A stretch of DNA of 64,000 bases from GCA-958296115 sp965222445 (lineage in GTDB: Bacteria; Chloroflexota; Dehalococcoidia; Lucifugimonadales; CAJWER01). The notes under the pieces were generated by a model. That model was not told the origin of the DNA, made no database searches, and saw nothing but the letters and a program-made list of their open reading frames with translations. The number at the start of each line of letters is the position of its first letter. Position 1 is the first letter of the stretch. Where the stretch lies: contig CBDCTY010000002.1 of the NCBI GenBank assembly GCA_965222445.1, forward strand, positions 2,418,001-2,482,000. Reading direction: 5' to 3'. Made by a program: the position numbers and the translations under genes. This document shows, one piece after another, positions 41,794 through 50,486 of the stretch.

Positions 41794-42807
41794 TTACAGG
41801 AGGTTCTTGTCCAGGGCCTCCTCCGCTATCTGTACCGCGTTGAGCGCCGCGCCCTTTCGCAGGTTGTCCGACACGATCCACATGGCTATGCCGTTGGGGT
41901 GTGAGACGTCCTGCCGTATGCGCCCGACGTAGACAGGGTCCCGGCCCTCCGCGTCGATTGGCATCGGGTATATGGCCGCTTCCGGGTCGTCGACCACCTC
42001 CACTCCGGGCGCGTCCGAGAGAATTTCCGAGACCTGGCCGGCGGTCATGGGCTGCTCGAATTCCACGTGAACGGCCTCGCTGTGCGACACCATGACCGGC
42101 ACGCGGGCGCAGGTTGCAGAGACGGGCAGGTCCGGCCGGTGCATGATCTTCCTCGTCTCGTCCACCAGCTTCATCTCTTCCGTAGTGTACCCGTTGTCGA
42201 GGAAGGTCTCGACCTGCGGGAGTACGTTGAAGGCTATCCGGTGGGGGTACTGGGCCGGCTCAGCGAAGCCGCCGTCCAGAACCCGGCCCGACTGCGATCG
42301 GAGCTCGTCCATTGCGGCGGCCCCGGTGCCCGATACGGACTGGTACGTATCGACTATGGCCCTGGCGATCCGGTTGGCGTCGTCGAGGGGCTTGAGCGCC
42401 ATCACGAGCTGGGTCGTGGAGCAGTTCGGCGTCGATACGATGCCCCGGTGGTCGGCCAGGTCCGCGCCGTTGACCTCGGGCACTACCAGGGGGACTTCCG
42501 GCTCCATCCTGAATGCCGAGCTCTTGTCGATCACGAATGCGCCCTGCTCGACGGCCATCGGCGCGACCTCGCGGCTGATGCTGCTTCCGGCTGCAACGAA
42601 GACGATGTCAACCTGCGAGAGCAGCTCCGGGGTGACCGGCTCCACCGTCACGTCGCGGCCGTCGAAGACGAGCCGTTTGCCCCACGAGCGCTCGGAGGCG
42701 CACAGGCGGATCTCCTCCACGGGGAGTCTGCGCTCCTCGATTATCCGGAGGAGTACACCTCCAACCGCGCCCGTGGCGCCTACAACCGCTACCCGCAAGC
42801 CGTTCAA
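41794..42807 (-). CDS. asd: aspartate-semialdehyde dehydrogenase
   Basis: 337 residues. LRVAVVGATGAVGGVLLRII is the NADP-binding loop. The catalytic Cys is in GIVSTPNCSTTQLVMALKPL, followed by DTYQSVSGTGAAAMDEL, and the substrate-binding region RVPVMVSHSEAVHVEF holds the conserved His. The enzyme reduces aspartyl phosphate to the semialdehyde used by DapA and in threonine/methionine synthesis. It starts the asd-dapA pair. Confidence 0.95.
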   Translation of the reverse strand: MNGLRVAVVGATGAVGGVLLRIIEERRLPVEEIRLCASERSWGKRLVFDGRDVTVEPVTPELLSQVDIVFVAAGSSISREVAPMAVEQGAFVIDKSSAFRMEPEVPLVVPEVNGADLADHRGIVSTPNCSTTQLVMALKPLDDANRIARAIVDTYQSVSGTGAAAMDELRSQSGRVLDGGFAEPAQYPHRIAFNVLPQVETFLDNGYTTEEMKLVDETRKIMHRPDLPVSATCARVPVMVSHSEAVHVEFEQPMTAGQVSEILSDAPGVEVVDDPEAAIYPMPIDAEGRDPVYVGRIRQDVSHPNGIAMWIVSDNLRKGAALNAVQIAEEALDKNLL

Positions 42808-42894
42808 TGGACCACTCCTACTAATAGGGATGGGACAATGGTAGCGTCATTGTCGATAGAGTCCAGACTACACCGTTGTCGAGCGGTGTTCGGC

Positions 42895-43686
42895 CTAGAG
42901 CCCCAGTATCTTGTCCAGGCCTACGGTCAGGCCCGGGCGCTTGACGACCTCCCGAATTGCCAACAGGACGCCCGGCATGAAGCTCTCGCGGCTGATCGAG
43001 TCGTGACGCAGCGACAGGGTCTGGCCCAGCGCTCCGAATATCAGCTCGTGGTGGGCCACTCGGCCGGGCATCCGGGCCGAATGGATGGTAACGCCGTCCA
43101 GTGTGCCGCCGCGCGTGCCTTGGACGAGCTCCTTCTCGGCCTCGGGTGCCTCGAAGGCGCTGCCCTTGCCCTCGACCGTGGCCCGGGCGATCGCCAGGGC
43201 TGTGCCGGACGGGGCGTCGATCTTGTTTTCGTGGTGCATCTCGGTCAGGTCGGCGTAGTCGAAGAAGGGTGCGGCGGCTCTGGCAAGGTGTGTCATCACG
43301 ACCGCGCCCAGCGCGAAATTGGGAGCGATGATGATGCCGACGCCGTGCTCACTGGCGAGCGCATCAGCCTCTTCGAGTGCGGCATCCTGGATGCCGGTCG
43401 ACCCGATGACGACGTTGACCTTGCGCGGGGCCGCGTCCCGCATGACCCCGGAAGCCCCTTCGGCGTTCGAGAAGTCGACCACGACATCGACCCCTTCCAA
43501 CACATCGGACAGTGACGACGACAGTGGCACCGAAGCGGCTCCGTCGGGAGTGGAGACGGTGGCTTGCTTGGCGGCAAGGTCTACTCCGGCGACGGTGCGC
43601 ATGTCGTCTTCGGCCGAGACGGCCGACAGCACCTGCTGGCCCATCTTGCCGAGGGCGCCGTTGACGACAACGTTGATGGGGGACAT
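42895..43686 (-). CDS. dapB: 4-hydroxy-tetrahydrodipicolinate reductase
   Basis: 263 residues from ATG 43684-43686 (GGAGGTAGGGCT upstream). The N-terminal INVVVNGALGKMGQQVLSAV is the NAD(P)H-binding loop; VDVVVDFSNAEGASGVMRDA, VVIGSTGIQDAAL and APNFALGAVVMTHLARAAAP follow; DYADLTEMHHENKIDAPSGT carries the catalytic His-His and Lys-x-D-x-P-S-G-T substrate site. An in-frame extension to 43941 overlaps pnp and is an artefact of its G/R-rich coding. It is 4 bases downstream of pnp, so it is co-transcribed from the rpsO-pnp unit. Confidence 0.95.
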   Translation of the reverse strand: MSPINVVVNGALGKMGQQVLSAVSAEDDMRTVAGVDLAAKQATVSTPDGAASVPLSSSLSDVLEGVDVVVDFSNAEGASGVMRDAAPRKVNVVIGSTGIQDAALEEADALASEHGVGIIIAPNFALGAVVMTHLARAAAPFFDYADLTEMHHENKIDAPSGTALAIARATVEGKGSAFEAPEAEKELVQGTRGGTLDGVTIHSARMPGRVAHHELIFGALGQTLSLRHDSISRESFMPGVLLAIREVVKRPGLTVGLDKILGL

Positions 43687-43690
43687 AGCC

Positions 43691-45958
43691 CTACCTCCCT
43701 CCGTCGCCTGGCCGCTGTCCGCCGGAGAACCTGGGGCCTCCCTGTCCTCCGGGCCTGCGGCCTCCCCGGGGCCTCTGGCCGGAGCGGCCTCCGTCCCGGC
43801 CGTCTCGCCTGGCCCGGCCGTCGCCGCCGGGTCCTCGGCTGTCCGGACGGTCGCCGGCCCTCTCGCGCGGGCGCTCCTCGCTGCCGCCATCGAGCAGGGA
43901 GCGGCGCGACAGCGAGATGCGGCCGGACGGGTCGACGCCAATCACCTCGACGGTGACCTCGTCACCTTCCCTCACCACGTCTTCGACCGTGGGGACGTGC
44001 TCGTTCGCCAGTTCGCTGATGTGGACCATGCCGTCGACGCCCGGCAGGATCTGGACGAATGCGCCGAAGTTCATGACCCTCACGACCTTGCCGGTGTAGA
44101 TGTCGCCTACCTTCGCCTCCTTGGTGAGGCCTTCGATGATCTGTATCGCCTTCTTGGTTGCGGCCTGGTCGGGGGAGCCTATCACGACGGTCCCGTCGTC
44201 CTGGACGTCCACCGTCGCCTTGGTCTCATCTACGATGCCGCGGATGGTCTTGCCGCCGGGGCCTATCACGGCGCCGATCTTGTCGACGGGGATCTTTATC
44301 TTGACCATTCTCGGCGCGTAAGGACTCATCTCCTCCCGCGGCGCGGCGATCGTCTCGCCGATGCGGTCGAGTATTTCCATGCGCGCCTGGCGGGCCTGCT
44401 TCAAGGTGGTCTCTATCACTTCGGAACTGATGTTCTGCACCTTGATGTCCAGCTGTATGGCGGTTATGCCCTCCGATGTCCCGGCGACCTTGAAGTCCAT
44501 GTCGCCGAAGTGGTCCTCCATGCCCTGGATGTCCGTGAGCGTGGCGAATTCGCCATCGTCGCCGGTGACCAGCCCTATGGAGATGCCCGCGACCGGTCTC
44601 TTGATGGGCACTCCAGCGTCCATGAGCGCCAGGGTCGCGGCGCACGCGCTGCCCATAGAGGTGCTGCCGTTGGAGCCGAGAACCTCCGCCACGATCCTAA
44701 TGGCGTATGGGAATTCCTCCTCGTCCGGCAGCACGGGCATAAGGGCGCGCTCTGCCAAGGCTCCGTGACCAATCTCGCGCCTGCCGGTGAAGCCTATCCG
44801 GCCCGTCTCGCCCGTGCTGAAGGGCGGGAAGTTGTAGTGGAACATGAAGCGCTTGTACTCCTGCGGGCTGAGCGTGTCCAGCTTCTGGGAGTCGCTGACC
44901 GATCCCAGGGTGGTTACCCCCAACACCTGCGTCTCGCCTCGCCTGAAGAGGCCGCTGCCGTGGGTCCTGGGCAGGATTCCCGTCTCGCACTCGATCTCTC
45001 GCAGTTCGCGGGTCCCGCGGCCGTCCGGCCGCATGCCGTCGTTGAGTATCCTGGCCCGGAACTCCGCCTCCAGCAGCGTCTCGAATGCGTCTGCGATGTC
45101 GGAGGCCTCCCCAGCGCCGGCAAGCCTGCTCATGACTTCGGCCTTGAGCGCACCGATTCGGCTCGCCTGGTCGGCCTTGCCGTCGCTCTCCTTGAAGGTG
45201 CGCCTAAGGCTGTCCTGCGCCGCGGCAGTCACCTGGGCGGCCAGGTCCTCCGATGTCCCATCGGCTTGGAAGTCTGCCTTGGGGCGTCCCACAGCCTCCG
45301 CCATCTCGAGCTGCATGGAGATCATCTCCAGATTGGCGGACTGCCCCAGCTGTATCGCCTCCAGGACCAGGTCGTCCGGCAGCTCCTTCGCTCCGGCCTC
45401 CATCATGAGCACGCCCTCGCCGGTGCCTGCGACGACGAGGTCGAGCCTGCTGCGCTCCAGCTCCTCGTAGGTGGGGTTGATGACGAAGTCGCCGTCGACG
45501 TGGCCTACTCTCGTGGCCCCGATGGGTCCTCCAAAGGGGATGTCCGAGATGGTGAGGGCCGCCGACGCCCCGTTGATGACGAGGATGTCGAGCGGGTTCT
45601 CCTGGTCTGCCGACAGGGCGGTTGCTACTATTTGGACATCGTTCTTGAAGCCCTTTGGAAAGAGGGGCCGCAGCGGCCTGTCGGTGAGCCGGTTGGTTAG
45701 TATCGCATCAGTGCTGGGCCGGCCCTCCCTCCTCGGGAACCCGCCGGGTATGCGCCCCCTGGCGTAGAGCCTCTCCTCGAAGTCCACGGTGAGCGGGAAG
45801 AAGTCGATGCCCTCCCTGGGCTTGTCCATCGTCGCCGTGACGAGCGTCATAGAGTCGCCGCGGCGGATTACGACGGCTCCGTTGGCCTGGAGAGCAAGTT
45901 TGCCGGTTTCTACGTGTACGTCTGCGTGTCCAATGCGTCGCTGAAAGGAGGAAGTCAT
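43691..45958 (-). CDS. pnp: polyribonucleotide nucleotidyltransferase (PNPase)
   Basis: 755 residues from ATG 45956-45958. Two RNase PH domains (first SMTLVTATMDKPREGIDFFP; second GRGTRELREIECETGILPRT and GSGLFRRGETQVLGVTTLGS), with the active-site DGEFATLTDIQGMEDHFGDM (Asp residues), are followed by a KH domain (IPVDKIGAVIGPGGKTIRGI) and an S1 domain (GDIYTGKVVRVMNFGAFVQI). A Gly/Arg-rich tail of about 60 residues follows, possibly for RNA or partner binding. It degrades RNA 3' to 5' using phosphate. It sits downstream of rpsO, the conserved order. Confidence 0.96.
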   Translation of the reverse strand: MTSSFQRRIGHADVHVETGKLALQANGAVVIRRGDSMTLVTATMDKPREGIDFFPLTVDFEERLYARGRIPGGFPRREGRPSTDAILTNRLTDRPLRPLFPKGFKNDVQIVATALSADQENPLDILVINGASAALTISDIPFGGPIGATRVGHVDGDFVINPTYEELERSRLDLVVAGTGEGVLMMEAGAKELPDDLVLEAIQLGQSANLEMISMQLEMAEAVGRPKADFQADGTSEDLAAQVTAAAQDSLRRTFKESDGKADQASRIGALKAEVMSRLAGAGEASDIADAFETLLEAEFRARILNDGMRPDGRGTRELREIECETGILPRTHGSGLFRRGETQVLGVTTLGSVSDSQKLDTLSPQEYKRFMFHYNFPPFSTGETGRIGFTGRREIGHGALAERALMPVLPDEEEFPYAIRIVAEVLGSNGSTSMGSACAATLALMDAGVPIKRPVAGISIGLVTGDDGEFATLTDIQGMEDHFGDMDFKVAGTSEGITAIQLDIKVQNISSEVIETTLKQARQARMEILDRIGETIAAPREEMSPYAPRMVKIKIPVDKIGAVIGPGGKTIRGIVDETKATVDVQDDGTVVIGSPDQAATKKAIQIIEGLTKEAKVGDIYTGKVVRVMNFGAFVQILPGVDGMVHISELANEHVPTVEDVVREGDEVTVEVIGVDPSGRISLSRRSLLDGGSEERPRERAGDRPDSRGPGGDGRARRDGRDGGRSGQRPRGGRRPGGQGGPRFSGGQRPGDGGR

Positions 45959-45982
45959 AGGAAGTTCAATCTCCTGGAAGGG

Positions 45983-46018
45983 AAGCAAACAACAAGAAAG
46001 TCCCGACTGTGCGGGACT
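45983..46018 (-). terminator. hairpin with T-rich tail between rpsO and pnp
   Basis: On the minus strand AGTCCCG, a 6-base loop and CGGGACT (46018-46012 and 46005-45999) are followed by TTTCTTGTTGTTT. This resembles a Rho-independent terminator or attenuator directly after the rpsO stop. Readthrough would feed pnp; a similarly placed processing/termination site exists in the rpsO-pnp operon of E. coli. Confidence 0.6.
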
Positions 46019-46286
46019 ATCTTCGAAGTCCGAGCCTACCGATTAGGGTCCGATAACGGCCCACATCTTCGCGGGTGAGGTATTGGAGGAGGCGTCTTCG
46101 CCTCCCCACAAGCCGGAGGAGGCCTCGGCGGGTTGACTCATCGTGCTTGTGGGTCCTGAGGTGTTCCGTCAACCCATTGATGCGGGTGGTCAGCAGGGCG
46201 ACCTGGACCTCGGTAGAGCCAGTGTCGTCGTCGCCAGCCTGGTATTCCTTGATTATCGGTTCTTTTTCTGCCTTGCTGAGACCCAA
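46017..46286 (-). CDS. rpsO: ribosomal protein S15
   Basis: 89 residues from TTG 46284-46286 (LGLSKAEKEPIIKEYQ), the standard S15 length, with EVQVALLTTRINGLTEHLRT, HKHDESTRRGLLRLVGRRRR and YLTREDVGRYRTLIGRLGLR as diagnostic blocks. An ATG 13 codons upstream (46323-46325) is in frame, but it overlaps a consensus TATAAT box, so transcription would begin downstream of it. I therefore prefer the internal TTG, although its ribosome-binding site is weak. S15 binds 16S rRNA early in 30S assembly. Confidence 0.9.
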   Translation of the reverse strand: MGLSKAEKEPIIKEYQAGDDDTGSTEVQVALLTTRINGLTEHLRTHKHDESTRRGLLRLVGRRRRLLQYLTREDVGRYRTLIGRLGLRR

Positions 46287-46323
46287 TTCTTTGTTTGTTT
46301 CACTCTCTCTTTTTGTTGGCGTC

Positions 46324-46352
46324 ATTATAGCACACCACTTGGCGGCCTACAA
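46324..46352 (-). promoter_or_regulatory. sigma-70-type promoter of rpsO-pnp-dapB
   Basis: On the minus strand TTGTAG (46352-46347), a 17-base spacer and TATAAT (46329-46324). The TATAAT overlaps the upstream in-frame ATG of rpsO, which is why that ATG is unlikely to be the start codon. The predicted transcription start is around 46316-46318. Confidence 0.65.
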
Positions 46353-46473
46353 CGAACGACAGTCGCCCCGGAGGGGTTCTCGATGTCGGAGACGCCAAGC
46401 GACGGCCTGCCGTGGGGCTGCCAGATCGCGTACTCTCTGTCTCGACGCCGGGCACGGGCCCGGACAGGAAGTG

Positions 46474-47370
46474 TCAGATCTCTCTGGGTAAGGAGAAGGT
46501 TATGTCCTCTTGGACACTGGAAAGTATAGTTACCTCCTCCGCATCGAGTGCCTCAATTACACTTTCGACGAGCCACTCAGGGGTCGATGCGCCGGAGGTT
46601 ACACCGACGTTGTCGATACCGTCGAGCCACGCGCGGTCGATCTCGTGTGGTCCGTCGATCAGGTGGGCATCCACGCCACTGGCTTCTGCGACCTCCCGAA
46701 GTCTGTTGCAGTTGGAGCTCTTGCGAGACCCGATCACCAGGATGAGCTGGACGTGCTGGCACATCTCCTTGACGGATGCCTGTCGGTTCGTCGTAGCGTA
46801 GCAGAGGTCGTTGCGCACTATCACGTTGTTGAATCGGCTCTTGATCTCCTCGACAGCCCTCTGGGTATCGTCGACGGAGAGAGTGGTCTGAGAAAGTACC
46901 GTCACGGGAGCCTCGTCGTCCCAGTCGGGCAGGTCCATATCCCCCCTGTCGTCCACAAGATGCATCGGCTCCTGTCCCATCGAGCCGATGACCTCCTGGT
47001 GGCCCTTGTGCCCTATGAGCATCAGTCTTCGGCCGTCTCTGGCGTACTTGTGCGCTTCGTTATGGACTTTCGTCACCAGGGGGCATGTTGCGTCGATGAC
47101 CTTTAGTCCCCGCTTCTCGGCTCTGCGGAAGTCGTCGGGAGGCGACCCGTGGGCAGAGAAGACTACCGTCGATCCCTCCGGGACGTCGTACACGTCGTCG
47201 ACCGTCAACGCGCCCTTGACCGCGAGGGCATTGACGACGTGAGAGTTGTGTACGATTTCGTGCTTGACGTAGATGGGAGGACCGTACCGCTCCAGGGCTA
47301 TGTCCACGACGTCGATGGCCCTGACAACCCCGGCACAATACCCTCGCGGAGCGCCCAAGTATATCTTCAT
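46474..47370 (-). CDS. ispH: 4-hydroxy-3-methylbut-2-enyl diphosphate reductase
   Basis: 298 residues. IspH (LytB) performs the last step of the MEP isoprenoid pathway. The three cluster cysteines are in YLGAPRGYCAGVVRAIDVVD, VIDATCPLVTKVHNEAHKYA and GSRKSSNCNRLREVAEASG. Active-site residues appear in KHEIVHNSHVVNAL (His), the TTNRQASV block (Thr and Asn of the T-x-N-x-Q motif) and IGHKGHQEVIGSMGQ (His). Isoprenoids from this pathway would feed the phytoene/squalene synthase at 11823. Divergent from the aminotransferase gene. Confidence 0.96.
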   Translation of the reverse strand: MKIYLGAPRGYCAGVVRAIDVVDIALERYGPPIYVKHEIVHNSHVVNALAVKGALTVDDVYDVPEGSTVVFSAHGSPPDDFRRAEKRGLKVIDATCPLVTKVHNEAHKYARDGRRLMLIGHKGHQEVIGSMGQEPMHLVDDRGDMDLPDWDDEAPVTVLSQTTLSVDDTQRAVEEIKSRFNNVIVRNDLCYATTNRQASVKEMCQHVQLILVIGSRKSSNCNRLREVAEASGVDAHLIDGPHEIDRAWLDGIDNVGVTSGASTPEWLVESVIEALDAEEVTILSSVQEDITFSLPREI

Positions 47371-47477
47371 GTCGGAATCGGCGACCTCCGTGTCTGATCC
47401 CTTCCAATCTGACTATAGCACAACGCAAATGCGCTGCGTGGACTGGGGCGGCTGCCATTGTGCGGGCCGGCGGGACT

Positions 47478-47507
47478 TTGCGGCGAATTCGGCCCGCGCG
47501 ATATACT
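47478..47507 (+). promoter_or_regulatory. candidate promoter of the aminotransferase gene
   Basis: TTGCGG (47478-47483), 18 bases, TATACT (47502-47507), ending 28 bases before the ATG at 47536. The -35 box is imperfect. Confidence 0.4.
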
Positions 47508-47535
47508 GTCTGAGACCACAGGAGGCAGGAAACGT

Positions 47536-48702
47536 ATGAAGCTTGCGAAGCGCATGAGCCGCCTCGGCACGGAGACGGCGTTCGAAGTCCTGTTGAAGGC
47601 GAGGAGGCTCGAAGCGGAGGGCGCGGACATCATCCATCTGGAGATCGGAGAGCCCGATTTCGACACGCCCAGGAACATCATAGACGCGGGCGTGAGCGCT
47701 CTCGACAACGGCTTCACCCACTACGGCCCGTCTCCGGGCATACAGGAGGTCCGGGACCGGATAGCCCGTGAGATTGCGGACACGAGAGGCATCCCGGTTG
47801 CGGGAGAGAACGTCGTCGTCACACCCGGCGGCAAGCCGATCATGTTCTTCGCTATCCTGGCCCTCGTGGACGAGGGCGATGAGGTCCTGTACCCGAATCC
47901 GGGGTTTCCGATCTACGAATCGATGATCGACTTCGTGGGAGGAGTCCCCGTACCCATGAAGCTGCTGGCCGAACGCGACTTCAGGATCGATCTGGAGGAG
48001 GTCGCCGGGCAGTTCACTGCGCGGACCAAGCTGATGATCATCAACTCTCCCAACAACCCGTGCGGCAGCATCATCGAGCGGGAGGACCTGGAGGCGCTGG
48101 CAGCCATGGTGCGCGAGCACGACGTCGCCGTACTGTCCGACGAGATATACAGCCGCTTCCTGTACGAGGGGGAGCACCACAGCATCACTCAGTTCGAGGG
48201 GATGCGCGACCGGACCATCATCCTCGACGGCTTCTCGAAGACGTACGCCATGACCGGCTGGCGCATCGGATATGGCGTCATGCCGGTGGAGATGGTGGAG
48301 CCGATTTCGCGCCTCAGCACCAACAGCATCTCGTGTACCGCAGCATTTACGCAGATAGCGGCTATGGAGGCGTTGGAAGGGCCCCAGGACGATGCCTACC
48401 GCATCGTCGACGAATTCAGGAAGCGCCGGGCGATCATTGTGGACGGCCTCAATGAGATACCCGGGATCAGGTGCCCGATGCCGAAGGGCGCCTTCTACAC
48501 CTTCCCCAGCGTAGAGGGCACGGGCATGACGAGCCGTGAGTTCGCGGACGGTCTGCTCGAAGAGGGGGGAGTAGCCTGCCTGGCAGGCGAGTCCTTCGGA
48601 AGGTATGGGGAGGGCTGCGTCCGGTTCTCATTCGCAAATTCCTCCGAGAACCTGGAGCGGGCGCTGGAGCGGATAGACAAGTTCGTCAAGAGCAGACTGT
48701 AG
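47536..48702 (+). CDS. class I/II PLP-dependent aminotransferase
   Basis: 388 residues from ATG 47536, with AGGAGGCAGGAAAC upstream. The fold-type I aminotransferase pattern is complete: HLEIGEPDFDTPRNIIDAGV, HYGPSPGIQEVRDRIA, INSPNNPCGSIIEREDLE, VLSDEIYSRFLYEG, the PLP Lys in LDGFSKTYAMTGWRIGYGVM and the Arg in GEGCVRFSFANSSENLERAL. Substrate specificity (aspartate, aromatic or branched-chain) cannot be read from the sequence. A frame extension to 47458 lacks a ribosome-binding site. Confidence 0.92.
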   Translation: MKLAKRMSRLGTETAFEVLLKARRLEAEGADIIHLEIGEPDFDTPRNIIDAGVSALDNGFTHYGPSPGIQEVRDRIAREIADTRGIPVAGENVVVTPGGKPIMFFAILALVDEGDEVLYPNPGFPIYESMIDFVGGVPVPMKLLAERDFRIDLEEVAGQFTARTKLMIINSPNNPCGSIIEREDLEALAAMVREHDVAVLSDEIYSRFLYEGEHHSITQFEGMRDRTIILDGFSKTYAMTGWRIGYGVMPVEMVEPISRLSTNSISCTAAFTQIAAMEALEGPQDDAYRIVDEFRKRRAIIVDGLNEIPGIRCPMPKGAFYTFPSVEGTGMTSREFADGLLEEGGVACLAGESFGRYGEGCVRFSFANSSENLERALERIDKFVKSRL

Positions 48703-48802
48703 CAGCCCAGCCGTCGGCTCGATTGCCATTCGATTCCAGCACGCTACGCACATCCGTTTTGGGCATGCGCGAAACTCTGCTTAGACCCCTTGCGAAAAAG
48801 TA

Positions 48803-48830
48803 TTGACAAAAGTTCTTTGACTAGTATAAG
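48803..48830 (+). promoter_or_regulatory. sigma-70-type promoter of the zinc-ribbon gene
   Basis: TTGACA (48803-48808), 16-base spacer, TATAAG (48825-48830). The -35 is a perfect consensus in an AT-rich island. The predicted transcript has an untranslated leader of about 190 bases. Confidence 0.6.
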
Positions 48831-48924
48831 AATACTGTCGTGCTTTGGGGGTAAGCTTCATGGCGGTGCATGCCTAGCTGGAGTATCGGTACGGTTCATC
48901 CTTTGAACTAAGCCGTGCTCCGAG

Positions 48925-48969
48925 CCCTCCGCCTTTTGCCCGCGCTGGGGTTGCGCGGGTGGTGGAGGG
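48925..48969 (+). promoter_or_regulatory. long leader hairpin upstream of the zinc-ribbon gene
   Basis: Outer stem CCCTCCGCC (48925-48933) with GGTGGAGGG (48961-48969), one G-U pair; inner perfect stem CCCGCGC (48939-48945) with GCGCGGG (48953-48959) and a 7-base loop. The 16-bp two-part stem ends 57 bases before the ATG. There is no T-tract, so it is not a typical terminator. A regulatory RNA structure is possible. Confidence 0.45.
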
Positions 48970-49026
48970 TATGCGTCCCGCTGTTTCAGCTTTCCCTGGA
49001 GAGTTATTCTCGGTTAAGGGGAGGCT

Positions 49027-49485
49027 ATGGTTACTACGGCGGTATTCGATGAGGCGGTAAGGCCGGTAAGGCCGGTTACGAGGGTCCTGCCCTCCAGGCC
49101 TAGCCAGTGTGTACGGTGCGGAACGAAGATGTTCATGGGGCGAGACGAGCCGGAGTGCGTAACGTGCGGGTACGCGGACTACACCTACAGCAGGGATATG
49201 GCGCCAAGATGGGCGAGGAACAGCCTCCTTAGCTCCGCCACCCGCCTCGTCGCGAGGTATAAAGGTGCAAGCGAGCGCCTGGCACACACCGTTGTTCACA
49301 TGACGCTTGTTCGCAGGGGCACTAGGGCGATGTACAAAGTTACTTGCCCGTTCTGCGAAGGCTCGATGGAGGAATCGTCTCTGTCGGGCAAGCGGGCCGA
49401 GCCCCAGGAGCAGAGATTCAAGTGCGGCGACGGTCACCGCGTGTCGATCATTCCCGGTAGAAACGGGATGCCGGTCTGGATCTAA
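49027..49485 (+). CDS. zinc-ribbon protein of unknown function
   Basis: 152 residues from ATG 49027 with GGGGAGG upstream. The N-terminal SQCVRCGTKMFMGRDEPECV and TCGYADYTYS give a CxxC...CxxC zinc ribbon at about residues 28-48; a second set, TCPFCEGSMEE and RFKCGDGHRVSI, near the C-terminus adds CxxC...CxxxH. The middle is basic (SSATRLVARYKGASERLAHT). Two zinc-binding modules suggest nucleic-acid or protein binding. I recognise no named family. It has its own promoter and a long structured leader. Confidence 0.75.
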   Translation: MVTTAVFDEAVRPVRPVTRVLPSRPSQCVRCGTKMFMGRDEPECVTCGYADYTYSRDMAPRWARNSLLSSATRLVARYKGASERLAHTVVHMTLVRRGTRAMYKVTCPFCEGSMEESSLSGKRAEPQEQRFKCGDGHRVSIIPGRNGMPVWI

Positions 49486-49619
49486 GTCCAGCAATGCGCT
49501 CCCACAGGGGACTCCGCTCCGACACTGAAGTGCGTAGGGAGCGGACACCCTGCTGGGGGTGCGCCCGTCCTAAGAAGGATCCCATGCTCCCGTACTTCGC
49601 CCGTTTGGCCTTCTGACCC

Positions 49620-50486
49620 TTGACGTCGATATTGGACAGAAGGGCGGACAATAGGGACGAAGTCCTGATAGTGTGCGATTTCTCTCCCCCTCGCGGGGCG
49701 GATCCCAGGCTGGTGGCAGCAGCCTTGCAGCTCGACGCCGATTTCATTTCCGTCGCGTACAACCCCGGTAGGTCGGTGAGGGTGAGCTCCGCCTTCGGCG
49801 CTCTTTGGGTGAAGCAGGCCGCCTCCGCCGACGCAGTATTCACCGTCGGCACACGCGACATGAACAAGGTCGCCCTGCAGAGCCTGCTGCTCGGCGCGGC
49901 GCTTCATGGCTTGGAGAACGTCGTCGTGGTCAAGGGCGATGCGTTCACGGAGCCGGAGCTGGCCGCCGTCAAGCCCGTCGACGACTTCACACCGACCGGG
50001 CTAATCGCCTCGATAGGGCGGATGAACGCTGGGTTCGACTTCAGGGGCCGCAGGCTGCGCGCGCCAACGAACCTGTGCGTGGGCGCTGCCATCGACCTTG
50101 CGCACGAACCGGGGAGGGAGCTCAGACTGACGAGGCGCAAGGCGGAGGCGGGCGCGCACTTCTTCCTGATGCAGCCGCTCTTCGACCCGCAGCGCGTCGC
50201 CGAGCTTATGGAGAGATACGAGCGGCGGTACGGTGAGCGGCTGAACCAGCCGCTATTCTGCGGCGTCCAGGTGATGGCGCCGGGCGGAGTGGTATTCGGC
50301 GAAGTGCCGGAGTGGGTGACGCGCGACATGGACCGGGGCAGGCCAGGGTACGACATCGCAGTCGAGGTGCTGCAGGGATTCGTCGAGAGCGGGTTCAGGT
50401 CAATATACCTGATCCCGCCGATCCTGCGGGGCGGGCGGCGGGACTACGACGCTGCCCAGCGGGTCATCGAGACGGTGAAGGGCTGA
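49620..50486 (+). CDS. methylenetetrahydrofolate reductase family protein
   Basis: 288 residues from TTG 49620. It is a TIM-barrel protein of the MetF type: LIVCDFSPPRGADPRLVAAA is the first strand with the active-site acidic position altered to Asp-Phe, then FISVAYNPGRSVRVSSAFGA, LLLGAALHGLENVVVVKGDA, KAEAGAHFFLMQPLFDPQRV and YLIPPILRGGRRDYDAAQRV. MetF reduces methylene-THF to methyl-THF with FAD. It is slightly short and lacks an obvious partner, so an atypical member is possible. It converges on lipA with a 23-base 3' overlap. Confidence 0.8.
   Translation: MTSILDRRADNRDEVLIVCDFSPPRGADPRLVAAALQLDADFISVAYNPGRSVRVSSAFGALWVKQAASADAVFTVGTRDMNKVALQSLLLGAALHGLENVVVVKGDAFTEPELAAVKPVDDFTPTGLIASIGRMNAGFDFRGRRLRAPTNLCVGAAIDLAHEPGRELRLTRRKAEAGAHFFLMQPLFDPQRVAELMERYERRYGERLNQPLFCGVQVMAPGGVVFGEVPEWVTRDMDRGRPGYDIAVEVLQGFVESGFRSIYLIPPILRGGRRDYDAAQRVIETVKG

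Larger units (their letters stand above)
48703..49026. other. intergenic region with promoter and structured leader
   Basis: No gene. The left 100 bases show nothing notable. A good promoter lies at 48803-48830, and from about 48838 a leader of some 190 bases runs to the zinc-ribbon gene, carrying the hairpin at 48925-48969 and a GGGGAGG ribosome-binding site at about 49018-49024. Confidence 0.6.

Noticed and set aside
42895..43941. dapB with an 85-residue N-terminal extension
   Set aside because: The extension is the shifted frame of the Gly/Arg-rich pnp tail; the ATG at 43684-43686 has GGAGG and matches family starts.
43319..45700. 793-codon open frame on the plus strand across dapB and pnp
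   Set aside because: Opposite-strand shadow of two well-supported genes; composition is that of a complement frame.
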